A stretch of DNA of 64,000 nt from Rudaeicoccus suwonensis (lineage in GTDB: Bacteria > Actinomycetota > Actinomycetes > Actinomycetales > Dermatophilaceae), in NCBI RefSeq assembly GCF_007829035.1, contig NZ_VIVQ01000001.1, positions 1,798,001 to 1,862,000 of the forward strand. The letters run 5' to 3'. Below the pieces are notes generated by a model, which was given only the letters and a program-made list of their open reading frames with translations, did not search any database and was not told where the DNA came from. The position numbers and the translations under genes are program-made. Positions 1 through 10,803 of this stretch are shown piece by piece (position 1 is the first letter of the stretch; each line of letters begins with the position of its first letter).

Positions 1-766
1 TCGCGTCCGTCGACGGGCGCAGTTTGTCCGGAGCGAGGCTGTGCAAGAGATCGGCACGACCGGTCAGCACGCCGCAGTGCGGCCCGAGGAATTTGTACGG
101 CGAGCAGACATACAGGTCCGCGCCCAGCGCAGGCACATCGACGAACTCGTGGGCCGTGTAGTGCACGCCGTCCACGAACAGCAGCGCCTTGGTCCGGTGG
201 ACCGCGTCTGCGATCGCCGGTATGTCGGGCATCGTGCCGATCAGGTTGGATGCCGCGGTGACGGCGACGAGGCGGGTCCGGTCGTTGAGCGCATCGGTGA
301 TCGTCGACAGGTCCAGCTCGCCGGTCACCGGGTCGAAGTCGGCCCACCGCACGGTCGCCCCGCAGCGCTGCGCCGCGAGCAGCCACGGCCCCACGTTCGC
401 GTCGTGATCCAGTCTGCTCAGGATGATCTCGTCGCCCGCCTGCCACGTCTGCGCCAAGGTGCGGGACATCTCGAAGGTGAGCGCGGTCGAGCTGCGGCCG
501 AAGGCAACGGTCGCACGGTCGACACCGAGCAGGTCGCCGATCGCCTCCCGCGCAGCGATCACGATGGCATCGGCATTGCGCTCGGCGGGGGTGCGGCTGC
601 CACGGTTCGACAGCGGCGCGGTCAGCGCGCCATACACGGCCTTCGCCACCGGTTCAGGCGTCTGGGTGCCGCCGGGTGCGTCGAAGAACGCCTGCCCGCT
701 GCGCAGCGACGGGATCAGGGCACGGACCGCCGCTACGTCATACAGCTCGGATGTGGCGTGCTCCAT
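1..766 (-). CDS. Cysteine desulfurase-like aminotransferase class V protein, partial (C-terminus beyond the window)
   Basis: PLP-dependent aminotransferase of the class V fold, most like the SufS-related 'cysteine desulfurase-like' subfamily. The ATG at 766 opens 255 visible codons with no stop before the window edge. Seen: an N-terminal FFDAPGGTQTP segment typical of the subfamily, then GRSSTALTFEMSR, the LSRLDHDANV segment that contacts the cofactor, DGVHY(T)AHE with the PLP-ring aspartate, and SPYKFLGPHCG holding the Schiff-base lysine. The true SufS catalytic-cysteine region lies beyond the edge, so desulfurase activity cannot be judged. No neighbour links it to Fe-S assembly. Family call firm, substrate unknown. 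Confidence 0.85.
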   Translation of the reverse strand, partial: MEHATSELYDVAAVRALIPSLRSGQAFFDAPGGTQTPEPVAKAVYGALTAPLSNRGSRTPAERNADAIVIAAREAIGDLLGVDRATVAFGRSSTALTFEMSRTLAQTWQAGDEIILSRLDHDANVGPWLLAAQRCGATVRWADFDPVTGELDLSTITDALNDRTRLVAVTAASNLIGTMPDIPAIADAVHRTKALLFVDGVHYTAHEFVDVPALGADLYVCSPYKFLGPHCGVLTGRADLLHSLAPDKLRPSTDA

Positions 767-914
767 GGTGTGTCCTCCGATGTGCGCAGAAGTGAACGTG
801 CTCAGCATGCCAACCACCGCAACGGCTCACACCACCGCCTGTTTCCGGCGGTGAGCTCTGGCCCGGCTCGCCGTCCAGCGCGTCGGTGTCGTAGCCCGCT
901 GCCAGACTGCGTCC

Positions 915-1313
915 ATGACCATCGATCTCACCGCGCCCGGCACTGCCGTCGGCGTGCTCGCGTCCGTGTCGCTCGAGTGCGCCGACACCGTCGAACTCGC
1001 CGATTTCTACCGACGGCTGTTCGACGGGTCGGAGTTCTTCCGAGCACCGGACGGCTCGGTGATCTGCATCTCCACCGGCACCGTCTACCTGACCGCGATG
1101 CGGGTCGCGGGCTACGTCGCGCCGACCTGGCCGGCGCCCGGCGCCGGCGGCATCGTCCACCTCGACGTCGCGGTCGACGACCTGGCGCAGTCCGTCGAAC
1201 GCACGATCGCACTGGGTGCGACCGAAGCCGACCACCAGCCGCAGCCGGCGCTCTTCCGGGTGATGCTCGACCCGGCGGGTCACCCGTTCTGCCTCACCAC
1301 CGCGAGGCCTTGA
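915..1313 (+). CDS. VOC-family (glyoxalase/bleomycin-resistance fold) protein
   Basis: Single-domain protein of 132 residues with the paired beta-alpha-beta-beta-beta modules of the vicinal oxygen chelate fold. Visible family features are VSLECADTVELADFYRRLF at the start of module one, a central strand with HLDVAVDDL opening module two, and the end LDPAGHPFCL, where VOC proteins carry their last metal ligand or its replacement. Metal ligands of a true glyoxalase I are not clearly all present, so it may be a binding protein rather than an enzyme. The gene is divergent from the upstream SufS-like gene and ends at a shared hairpin before gcvP. Function unknown. Confidence 0.8.
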   Translation: MTIDLTAPGTAVGVLASVSLECADTVELADFYRRLFDGSEFFRAPDGSVICISTGTVYLTAMRVAGYVAPTWPAPGAGGIVHLDVAVDDLAQSVERTIALGATEADHQPQPALFRVMLDPAGHPFCLTTARP

Positions 1314-1322
1314 GACCACGAA

Positions 1323-1358
1323 GGTCCGGTCCCGACAGCGCTGTGTCAGGACCGGACC
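1323..1358. terminator. Bidirectional hairpin between the VOC gene and gcvP
   Basis: Arms GGTCCGGTCC (1323-1332) and GGACCGGACC (1349-1358) pair perfectly over 10 bp, with an extra inner GACA/TGTC pairing. It sits between convergent genes. No U-run follows, so it may act as an I-shaped actinobacterial terminator. Confidence 0.6.
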
Positions 1359-1370
1359 AGGTCGCGTGCG

Positions 1371-4235
<2,865 letters not shown>

Positions 4236-4264
4236 GGGCGACACCTTCGATGAGGAGTGGGACA

Positions 4265-4402
4265 GGCAGGTCATGCCCTCCCCTTCTGTCGGCACGGGGC
4301 CTTCAGAGATGCCTCATCCGGGTGGTCCTGGCGCCTGAGAGGTTCTGGGGAGTGATTGCCCCTTCGGCGTTCCGGCCATCTGGTGGAACTCTCCCACCCG
4401 GT
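4265..4402 (-). promoter_or_regulatory. Glycine riboswitch upstream of gcvP
   Basis: On the minus strand the conserved core appears in order: GGGAGAG, then GCCGAAGGGGCAA, then CTCTCAGGC. The P1 helix is formed by CGGGTGG (4400-4394) with CCACCCG (4325-4319). A second, partial element (CTCTGAAGGC ... GACAGAAGGGGAG, about 4315-4270) follows towards the gene. This looks like a single aptamer with a ghost half rather than a full tandem. It lies between the stop of the upstream gene (4422) and the gcvP start, so glycine would control gcvP expression alone. Whether it acts on termination or translation is not visible. Confidence 0.92.
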
Positions 4403-4421
4403 GTCGCTAGCGGGCACAAAT

Positions 4422-5537
4422 TTAGCACCCGTCGGGATAACCCCCGCGATGCAACACCATCGGGCAGTGCGCCAGCGCGGCGGCGGGATCCTGGGCGACC
4501 GCTCGTGTCTGGCGGGAGAACGGCGCGCGGTGGCGCCAGCCGTCCGGCGGCGGCACGAGAAGGCGTCCGAGAACACTGCCGCCGTCGTCGCGTCGGTGCA
4601 GGATCTGCGTCGCCGCCTCGCGCGCCTGATCCATCCAGCGTGCTTGCGCGCTGTCCGTTCGCCAATTGCCGGTCACCCATGTCAATCGCGCCTCGTGGTC
4701 GGCCACCGCCTGAGCGCCGCGCTCGGTCAGTCGGACCATCTTCACACGGCCGGCTGCCGCCTTCTCCATGGCCACGTGGCCGTATTTGAGCAGCGGCGTC
4801 AGCGCAGCGGTGAACGCCTCGCGGGAAATTCCGCTGTCGCGAATCGCCTCGGTGACCGGTGTCGGCTGCACGCTCAGCACCCGCAGCACGTCGGACGCGA
4901 GCGGCAGCGAGATCTCACCGGGTTGCTCGTAGTCGGCGATGAAGGTGTGCAGCACCGCCGACAGCAAGGCGGTGGTCTCCTCGGACGGCGGCAGGTCCGG
5001 CGAGTGCCACTCCGGCTGCCGTCCGAACTTCTTCGATGCGGCAATCACCGGCAGGTATGGCGGTGCTGGTCGACCGAGGCAGTCTCGCAGTCCGCTCAGC
5101 GCCTCGCGCAGTTGCGCATCCGCCTCGTCGAACTGCTCGCGCCATACGGCAGCGGTGTCATCGGCGGCGGCAGCCCAGTGATCGCAGGCGCGCTCACCCG
5201 CAGCCGTCAGCGCGAGGGTCGCTGCCGGCGGAACCGGCTTGCCCGGCCCGGCCCATCCGGAGATGCGCAGATATCCCCATCGGTGCAGCCCCGGCAGGTT
5301 GACCGTGCCGGACAGTGCGGCCACGGACGACACCGGCACCGGCTCACGCGCCAGCCAGCGCAGCAGGTTGGCGTAGAACGCGTAGGAGATCAGCCACGGC
5401 CCTTGGCCAGGCGACGCACCCAGGGTTGTGCGGTGAGGTGAATGTTGCTCGAACCAGTTGTCGATCTGGATCGTGTGTGCGATCAGCAGCTGCGAAAGGC
5501 AGCGCGGCAAGGCACCGGGGTCATCCGATGCACCCAT
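4422..5537 (-). CDS. Tandem winged-helix (MarR-like) DNA-binding protein of unknown role
   Basis: I do not recognise a named family. The 371-residue protein seems to hold two related winged-helix units. The first (about 45-120) has FYANLLRWLAREPVPVSS followed by a wing ending LALTAAGERACDHW. The second (about 215-275) has VLRVLSVQPTPVTEAI, then LLKYGHVAME and a wing VKMVRLTERGAQAV. Both end in the LT.(A/E).G pattern usual in MarR proteins. The last 60 residues are charged and aromatic. It starts 6 nt after the stop of the upstream MerR gene and is probably cotranscribed with it, then stops just before the riboswitch. The position suggests regulation of, or by, the glycine-cleavage locus, but nothing proves it. 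Confidence 0.6.
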   Translation of the reverse strand: MGASDDPGALPRCLSQLLIAHTIQIDNWFEQHSPHRTTLGASPGQGPWLISYAFYANLLRWLAREPVPVSSVAALSGTVNLPGLHRWGYLRISGWAGPGKPVPPAATLALTAAGERACDHWAAAADDTAAVWREQFDEADAQLREALSGLRDCLGRPAPPYLPVIAASKKFGRQPEWHSPDLPPSEETTALLSAVLHTFIADYEQPGEISLPLASDVLRVLSVQPTPVTEAIRDSGISREAFTAALTPLLKYGHVAMEKAAAGRVKMVRLTERGAQAVADHEARLTWVTGNWRTDSAQARWMDQAREAATQILHRRDDGGSVLGRLLVPPPDGWRHRAPFSRQTRAVAQDPAAALAHCPMVLHRGGYPDGC

Positions 5538-5543
5538 GGCCGA

Positions 5544-6143
5544 TCAGCCGGCGTTGCGACGGGCCCGACGGTCGCGGAGTTCGTCGCCCGGGTGCTCGGC
5601 CGGGGTCAGCGCGTCGGGGCGCTCCCCGGGCAGTTCGGACAGTGAGCCCTCGACTTCCCGCCATACCGTGCCGAGAGCGATACCGAAGACTCCCTGACCG
5701 CCGCGGAGCAGGTCGATGACCTCGTCGTCGGAGGTGCACTCGTACACGCTCGCACCGTCGGACATCAGCGTGATGCCGGCGAGTTCGGACACGCCGTGCT
5801 CGCGCAGCACGCTGACGGCGACGCGGATCTGCTGCAGCGAGACGCCGGTGTCCAGCAGTCGCTTGATGACCTTGACGACAAGGATGTCGCGGAAGCTGTA
5901 GAGACGTTGGTGGCCGGAGCCCGTGGGATTGCGCACCGACGGCTCGAGCAGGCCGGTGCGGGCCCAGTAATCCAGTTGCCGGTACGTGACACCGGCGGCA
6001 CCGCACACTGCGGGGCCCCGGTAACCCACGGACTCGGTCATCTCCTCGGGCAGGTCGTGCGTGAACAGCGCCTCCTGCATCGGGGCAGGCGCGCCCGTGT
6101 GCACGGACTGAGCTTCACCCTTGCTGGTCACAGCAACCTCCAC
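5544..6143 (-). CDS. MerR-family transcriptional regulator (Rv1830-like)
   Basis: Predicted transcription factor of 199 residues. After a 40-residue tail, the winged HTH reads YRGPAVCGAAGVTYRQLDYWARTGLLEPS, followed by the wing GSGHQRLYSFRDILVVKVIKRLLDTGVSLQQIRVAV. A coiled dimerisation helix and a small C-terminal region with DGASVYECTSDDEVIDLLRGGQGVFG follow. This C-terminal part matches the actinobacterial Rv1830 type rather than metal or redox MerR proteins, and no metal-binding cysteine pair is seen. Gene order with the nuclease, FtsR, FHA protein and GcvH equals that of M. tuberculosis. Target promoters are unknown. Confidence 0.85.
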   Translation of the reverse strand: MEVAVTSKGEAQSVHTGAPAPMQEALFTHDLPEEMTESVGYRGPAVCGAAGVTYRQLDYWARTGLLEPSVRNPTGSGHQRLYSFRDILVVKVIKRLLDTGVSLQQIRVAVSVLREHGVSELAGITLMSDGASVYECTSDDEVIDLLRGGQGVFGIALGTVWREVEGSLSELPGERPDALTPAEHPGDELRDRRARRNAG

Positions 6144-6281
6144 GGCGGCAATCTGACTGGTTCATCAGCGCGCCGGACCGGCCCGTGATGCTCGGTAAAG
6201 GTATGGCGCGGCAGCACCGCATGCAACGACCGCCGGGCGTGTCGCCATCAGCAATCCGAACCTTAACCTTCGATGAAAACA

Positions 6282-6782
6282 TTAGGGTTGATCTTCGTCG
6301 GGTGCGGTTTCGCCGGGTGGCATCTCGAAATCCTCGGCAGAAACGTTGTCCAGGAACTCGCGAAAGCGCTCCACCTCGTCTTCCTCCTCGACCGGCACGT
6401 CGACGCCGACCTCGTCGAGGATCTCTTCGTCGACGTAGATCGGAACGTCCGCCCGTAAGGCGAGTGCGATCGCGTCGGAAGAACGCGAACTGATGTGCCG
6501 GTCGCCGTCGATGACGAGTTCGGCATAGAAGATGTGCTCTTGCATCGAGGTGATGACGACCCGGCTGAGCGCGTGACCCAGACCGGACAGCACGTCGACC
6601 ATGAGGTCGTGGGTCAGCGGTCGGGGCGGAGTGACGCCCTGTTGGGCGTAGGCAATGGCGGTGGCTTCGGGAGCACCGATCCAGATCGGCACACACCGGT
6701 TGCCGTCGCGTTCGCGTAACAGCACGATCGGCTTGCTCGTCGGCATTTCGACTCGCACACCCATCACGTCAACCTGTTTCAC
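6282..6782 (-). CDS. Bifunctional nuclease family (DUF151) protein
   Basis: Protein of 166 residues of the DUF151 family, whose founding plant members have RNase and DNase activity; bacterial roles are poorly known. Seen: VMGVRVEMPTSKPIVLLRE, the core RCVPIWIGAPEATAIA, LTHDLMVDVLSGLG and SSRSSDAIALALRADVPIYVDEEIL, which is the most conserved part. The C-terminus is acidic. The GTG at 6782 is preferred because homologues begin with about this VxVxGVRVEMP segment; a longer frame reaches 6872 but would overlap the upstream gene. It starts 10 nt after the ftsR stop, so the two are likely cotranscribed. Confidence 0.88.
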   Translation of the reverse strand: MKQVDVMGVRVEMPTSKPIVLLRERDGNRCVPIWIGAPEATAIAYAQQGVTPPRPLTHDLMVDVLSGLGHALSRVVITSMQEHIFYAELVIDGDRHISSRSSDAIALALRADVPIYVDEEILDEVGVDVPVEEEDEVERFREFLDNVSAEDFEMPPGETAPDEDQP

Positions 6783-6792
6783 GCCTACCAAA

Positions 6793-7470
6793 CTACCCCC
6801 GTGTGACCCCGGACCGCACCAGAGCCAGATGCAGGGCCAGGCACTGCCGCACCACTTCGGACTGATCGGCACGCCCCGGACCCGCAGTCAGACCCTGCAC
6901 CAGCGCGACCTCTCGCTCGGCCGCAAGGCGGAACGGTCGCAGATGACGAGCTTGAACGCCATACGCGAGCAGTCCGGCGGCCGCCTCGGCGACCTGCAGA
7001 TCCGAGGTGCTGAACAGTCCGTCGTCACCCTCGGTGACGAGCCCGAAAGACTCCAGATCGGCCAGATCCGCGCGGTCGAGCCCGCACGCGCGTTGGAGTT
7101 CGGCACGGGTCAACCGCACTGATCGGTCCGGTGAGCCCAGATCGACATCCGTGGGAAGGTCAGGGTCGGGCGTTGTCGCGGGAGCCTGCGGCAGTCCGTC
7201 GTCGTCACCTGCCGGCCGCAGGCCACGGTCATAGGCGTCGAGAGCCTCGCGGATCACCTTCAGCGGCCAGTACTTCTCCCGCTGACACGTCAGCACGAAT
7301 CGCAGGCGGTCGATGTCACGCTCGGAATACCGTCGGTAACGGGACCGTGTGCGTTCCGGTGACACGAGATCCTGGCTGTCCAGAAAGCGGATCTTGGACA
7401 GCGTCAGATCGGGGAAATCCGGACGTAACCGGTCGAGCACGGCGCCGATGGTGAATCCCGCGTCGGTCAC
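6793..7470 (-). CDS. ftsR: FtsR-type MerR regulator (Rv1828-like)
   Basis: Transcription factor of 225 residues. In Corynebacterium glutamicum the FtsR homologue activates ftsZ, so a cell-division role is expected. Seen: the N-terminal MerR HTH FTIGAVLDRLRPDFPDLTLSKIRFLDSQDLV, the wing RTRSRYRRYSERDIDRLRFVL and the dimer helix region KYWPLKVIREALDAY (residues 1-80). A linker rich in Asp and Pro leads to a C-terminal effector-like domain beginning VRLTRAELQRACGLD. It lies between the FHA protein and the DUF151 gene as in mycobacteria. No ftsZ lies in this window. Confidence 0.85.
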   Translation of the reverse strand: MTDAGFTIGAVLDRLRPDFPDLTLSKIRFLDSQDLVSPERTRSRYRRYSERDIDRLRFVLTCQREKYWPLKVIREALDAYDRGLRPAGDDDGLPQAPATTPDPDLPTDVDLGSPDRSVRLTRAELQRACGLDRADLADLESFGLVTEGDDGLFSTSDLQVAEAAAGLLAYGVQARHLRPFRLAAEREVALVQGLTAGPGRADQSEVVRQCLALHLALVRSGVTRG

Positions 7471-7489
7471 CGTGCCCGGACCGCCGTCG

Positions 7490-7939
7490 TCATTGCGAGG
7501 CAGCGCCGTAGAAGACCAGCCGGAACTTGCCGACCATCACCTCGTCGCCGGTCTGCAACTCGCGCGAGTCGATCAACGCTCCATTGACGTAGGTGCCGTT
7601 CAGTGAGCCCACGTCGGTCACGGCGAAGCCGGTGTCCGTGCGGCGGAAGACCGCGTGCCGCCGGGAAACAGTGACGTCATCGAGAAAGATGTCGCTGGCC
7701 GGATGGCGTCCGCTGCTGACCTCGTTGTCGTCGAGAAGGAAGCGGGCACCGGCATTGGGTCCGCGCAGCGCGATCAGCAGCGCGGTGCCCGGACGCAGCG
7801 CGTCAATGGTCGCCTGGTCCGAGGACGACAGGCGAACCTCACCAGCAGTGACGCGCTCGGGTGTCGCCGGCTCTCCGACAGCGGGAATGCGCGCCGTCGT
7901 GGCATCGCCACCAGCGAAGTCGCTGTCATCGTTGGTCAT
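7490..7939 (-). CDS. garA: FHA-domain protein of the GarA/OdhI family
   Basis: The family binds and inhibits 2-oxoglutarate dehydrogenase and acts on glutamate metabolism; phosphorylation of an N-terminal threonine by PknB/PknG turns it off. In this 149-residue protein the FHA fold is intact: SSGRHPASDIFLDDVTVSRRH with Arg78 and Ser92, and GSLNGTYVNG with Asn114. The N-terminal ETTS phosphorylation motif of GarA/OdhI is not present; residues 12-18 read DATTARI, keeping a Thr-Thr pair. Whether this pair is phosphorylated is unknown. Located between gcvH and ftsR as in other actinobacteria. Confidence 0.88.
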   Translation of the reverse strand: MTNDDSDFAGGDATTARIPAVGEPATPERVTAGEVRLSSSDQATIDALRPGTALLIALRGPNAGARFLLDDNEVSSGRHPASDIFLDDVTVSRRHAVFRRTDTGFAVTDVGSLNGTYVNGALIDSRELQTGDEVMVGKFRLVFYGAASQ

Positions 7940-7984
7940 TGGTCAACCCTAAAGGATAGAAGGAGGGCGCGAGGGGCGTGCCGC

Positions 7985-8374
7985 TCAGCCGAGCTCGGAT
8001 TTGTACGCCTCGACGTCCTTCAGTGCCCCGGGGGCCGACGGGTCGCTGAGCTTGATCTCGTACATCCAGCCCTCGCCATACGGGTCGCTGTTCACCAGTT
8101 CGGGGGTGCCGTCCAACTGCTCGTTGACCGCCGTCACCTCTCCGGACAGCGGTGCGTAGAGGTCGCTGACGGACTTGGTGGACTCGACCTCGCCGCAGGA
8201 GTCGCCGCTGCTGAGGTTGTCGCCCACAGCCGGCAGGCTCACGTAGACGACGTCACCAAGCGCGTCCTGGGCGAACGCGGTGATGCCGATACGGGCGACA
8301 CCCTCGCCCTGCTCACGGACCCACTCGTGATCGTCGGTGTAACGCAGGTCGGCAGGGTATTCGAGGTCGCTCAT
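7985..8374 (-). CDS. gcvH: Glycine cleavage system H protein
   Basis: Lipoyl carrier of the glycine cleavage system, shuttling the aminomethyl group from GcvP to GcvT. Its 129 residues match the family. Seen: YTDDHEWVR near the start, GITAFAQDALGDVVYVSLP, and the lipoylation site GEVESTKSVSDLYAP with Lys67. CAAGGAGACTC stands just before the ATG at 8374. No riboswitch-like sequence is seen upstream, unlike gcvP, so the two gcv genes may be controlled differently. Confidence 0.97.
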   Translation of the reverse strand: MSDLEYPADLRYTDDHEWVREQGEGVARIGITAFAQDALGDVVYVSLPAVGDNLSSGDSCGEVESTKSVSDLYAPLSGEVTAVNEQLDGTPELVNSDPYGEGWMYEIKLSDPSAPGALKDVEAYKSELG

Positions 8375-8535
8375 GAGTCTCCTTGTGTGACAAGTGATTT
8401 GCGGCTGCGTGGGTGAGCGTAACCAGGCCGGATCGGCCCACGCAACGAGGTGTGTACCAAGTGATCCTGCCCTGCACCGTAACGCGTACGTATGACGGCC
8501 GACTGTGCGGCCGCTTCGCTGCGACCGGCCAACCG

Positions 8536-9126
8536 TCAGACGGCCTGACCGGCCTCACTGCGACGCACCATCTCGCGGATCTGACCGGCATACATGACCC
8601 CGGCAAGCCAGTACAGCGCGGTGCCCCACCACACGAAAGCCCAGCCGATCGGTTGAGCGACATGGCCCCACCCGTTGTGCAGGCTGCCGAGCAGCACGAG
8701 AGGGAAGCCGTAGATCAGGCAGAAGGTCGCCGACTTGCCGACGAAGTGCACCGGCGGGATCGGCAGGCGGTGCTTGCGCAGCGTCGGGCCGAAACCGAAG
8801 ACGAACGCCTCACGCACGAACAGCACGATCACCAGCCACCACGGAATGATGTCGCGCCAGGCCAGGGCGACGATGGTGGAGACGATGTAGAGCCGGTCCG
8901 CCGCCGGGTCGAGCAACTGCCCGAGGCGGGTCACCAGGTTGTACTTGCGGGCGATCTTGCCGTCGAGGTAGTCGGTGACGCCGGAGGCGACCAGCACCCA
9001 GAAGGCCCACAGATCGTGTTTGCCCACGATGAGCCAGAGGAAGACCGGCACGCCGACGAGGCGTGCGATCGACAGCAGGTTGGGTGCCGTCCAGATCTGT
9101 TTGCGGAGCGGCAGCTGCTCGGTCAC
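8536..9126 (-). CDS. CDP-alcohol phosphatidyltransferase (Rv1822/PgsA2-like)
   Basis: Integral membrane enzyme of 196 residues that transfers a phosphatidyl group from CDP-diacylglycerol to an alcohol. The signature D-x2-DG-x2-AR-x8-G-x3-D-x3-D is complete in DYLDGKIARKYN...GQLLDPAADR at about residues 62-88. About five hydrophobic helices follow. The acceptor is not evident; position next to gcvH and garA fits the Rv1822 branch, annotated as a phosphatidylglycerophosphate or cardiolipin synthase. The GTG at 9126 overlaps the fdhD stop by 4 nt (GTGA), so translation is probably coupled to fdhD. Confidence 0.87.
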   Translation of the reverse strand: MTEQLPLRKQIWTAPNLLSIARLVGVPVFLWLIVGKHDLWAFWVLVASGVTDYLDGKIARKYNLVTRLGQLLDPAADRLYIVSTIVALAWRDIIPWWLVIVLFVREAFVFGFGPTLRKHRLPIPPVHFVGKSATFCLIYGFPLVLLGSLHNGWGHVAQPIGWAFVWWGTALYWLAGVMYAGQIREMVRRSEAGQAV

Positions 9127-9956
9127 GCTCCGAATGTTAGGCCCAGGCGTTCGGGGTGAGTGCAGACGGTCATGCGCGTGCCACGCACGAAGGCCACGAG
9201 CGTCATACCGAACTCGGCAGCTGCGTCGATGGCCAGGCTGGAGGGAGCCGACACGCATGCCAGGACGGGAATGCCCGCCATCGCCGCCTTCTGCACGATC
9301 TCGAAGGACGCTCGCGAAGACACCATGAGAATCGTCTCGTCGGTCGCCTGACGGTTCATCAGAGCCCAGCCGGTGACCTTGTCGACTGCGTTGTGGCGCC
9401 CGATGTCCTCCCGTATGACGATCGCGTCACCGGAGCGTCCGAACAGACCGGCCGCGTGTGTGCCGCCCGTGCGGTCGAAGACCGGTTGACCCGCACGCAG
9501 CAATTGCGGCAGTTCGGCGACGCGCTGGACGTCGAACGTGGTCGCCGGTTCGCTCACGATGGCTTGCCGGGTGAAGGCAGCGGAGCCGGTCACGGCGTCG
9601 ATGCTTGATTTGCCGCAAAGACCGCACCCGCCGTACGACGCCAGACTGCGCTGGGCGGACACCGGCAACGTCTTGGCCGTCGTGCGCAACTGGACCTGCA
9701 GCACATTGAGGGTCTCGGTGTCGGTGCAATAGCGCGCGGCGATCACGTCGTCGGGGTCACTGATGACGCCCTCGCTGCGCAGCAGGCCGTGCGCGAGTTC
9801 GACGTCATGACCGGGGGTTCGCATGGTGACGGTCAGGACAGCGTCGTCGACCCGCAGCTCCAGCGGTTCTTCGACGGCTGCGGTTTCGCTGCGCGAGGTG
9901 GATCCTGTCGCGAGGTCGACCCGGATCACCTTGCGTCGCGCCGTCAGCCTGCCCAT
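9123..9956 (-). CDS. fdhD: Formate dehydrogenase accessory sulfurtransferase FdhD
   Basis: FdhD passes sulfur from a cysteine desulfurase to the molybdenum cofactor of formate dehydrogenase. The 277-residue protein has the loop cysteines in GGCGLCGK (Cys111 and Cys114), EPLELRVDD and PGHDVELAHGLLRSEGVI near the N-terminus, and the conserved GRHNAVDKVTGWAL and SSRASFEIVQKAAMAGIPVLACVSAPSSLAI in the C-terminal half. No formate dehydrogenase or molybdopterin genes are in the window. It overlaps the phosphatidyltransferase gene by GTGA, an odd functional pairing. Confidence 0.95.
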   Translation of the reverse strand: MGRLTARRKVIRVDLATGSTSRSETAAVEEPLELRVDDAVLTVTMRTPGHDVELAHGLLRSEGVISDPDDVIAARYCTDTETLNVLQVQLRTTAKTLPVSAQRSLASYGGCGLCGKSSIDAVTGSAAFTRQAIVSEPATTFDVQRVAELPQLLRAGQPVFDRTGGTHAAGLFGRSGDAIVIREDIGRHNAVDKVTGWALMNRQATDETILMVSSRASFEIVQKAAMAGIPVLACVSAPSSLAIDAAAEFGMTLVAFVRGTRMTVCTHPERLGLTFGA

Positions 9957-9978
9957 GAACCCACCTCCGCCGACGTGG

Positions 9979-10803
9979 TCAGGCGGAGCGTCGCAGCGGA
10001 CGCACGATGCCCTCGGTGATCGCGCTGGTGCGTGCCACCCGACCGTCCTTGCCCAAAGTCACCACAGACGCCGAATCCACCGGTATGACGGGGGTTTCGT
10101 CGCCAAAGATGCCACTGGAGGCCACAACGGAGAAGCCGTCACCGGTCATCAGCGACAGGTCGAGGTAGGGCGGTGGTGTCGTCACGTCACTCGGCCACAA
10201 CTGCACACCCTCGGGCTCCTTGCCGGGCTCGTGCAGGCTGATGAGGTGCACCTCGTCGCCGGCCAACAGGAGTGCGTTCAGGCTGCTGGTGGTCAGCTCG
10301 TGCCAGCGGATCCGGGACATGACGCGACCGGCGGCGCGTGCCACGGCCGCTCCCCCACGTTTGTTGCCCAGTGCGTCACGAAGCCGCGCGAAGTAGCGCT
10401 CGCTGTCGGTGCTGCCGGCTGGCGCGGGCGCACCCGGGGGCAGCAGCACATCGAGCCGATCCTGCGGGAAGATCGCTCCGTTGTGGGCGAAGGCAAGGCC
10501 ATCGGCCACGAACGGGTGGGTGTCCTGCTCGGTCAGGCCGAGACCGGGCGTCGCCATACGCAGGTGCAGCAGGCCACGTCGAACCGGCATACCCGTGGTG
10601 AACTGCTCGAACTCCGGGTCCTCCATCGCCGCCATCGTCGAGCGATGGGTGTGAAGTTCGTCGTCGCCCTCGACATACCAGGCCATCCCCCAGCCCTGCG
10701 CGTGCACGCATGCCAGATCACGCAGCCGGGCCAGCGCCGCATCGCCGATCACCTCGGCCACCGTGACAGGACGATCAGCGGACCAACCGAGCAGACGACA
10801 CAC
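9979..10803 (-). CDS. Class II glutamine amidotransferase (EgtC/YafJ-like)
   Basis: Ntn-hydrolase of 274 residues. The GTG at 10803 places a cysteine directly at position 2 (CRLLGW), as needed for the N-terminal nucleophile after Met removal; homologues start exactly here. Seen: HAQGWGMAWY, LLHLRMATPG, the oxyanion loop HPFVADGLAFAHNGAI, and DSERYFARL. EgtC of ergothioneine synthesis is related, but no egt neighbours are present, so the substrate is open. The gene is divergent from the HNH nuclease gene; a 260-bp gap separates them. Confidence 0.85.
   Translation of the reverse strand: MCRLLGWSADRPVTVAEVIGDAALARLRDLACVHAQGWGMAWYVEGDDELHTHRSTMAAMEDPEFEQFTTGMPVRRGLLHLRMATPGLGLTEQDTHPFVADGLAFAHNGAIFPQDRLDVLLPPGAPAPAGSTDSERYFARLRDALGNKRGGAAVARAAGRVMSRIRWHELTTSSLNALLLAGDEVHLISLHEPGKEPEGVQLWPSDVTTPPPYLDLSLMTGDGFSVVASSGIFGDETPVIPVDSASVVTLGKDGRVARTSAITEGIVRPLRRSA

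Noticed and set aside
8375-8535. Second glycine riboswitch before gcvH
   Set aside because: The GCCGAAGGGGCAA and CTCTCAGGC cores are absent; only an unremarkable TGCGTGGG/CCCACGCA pairing is seen.
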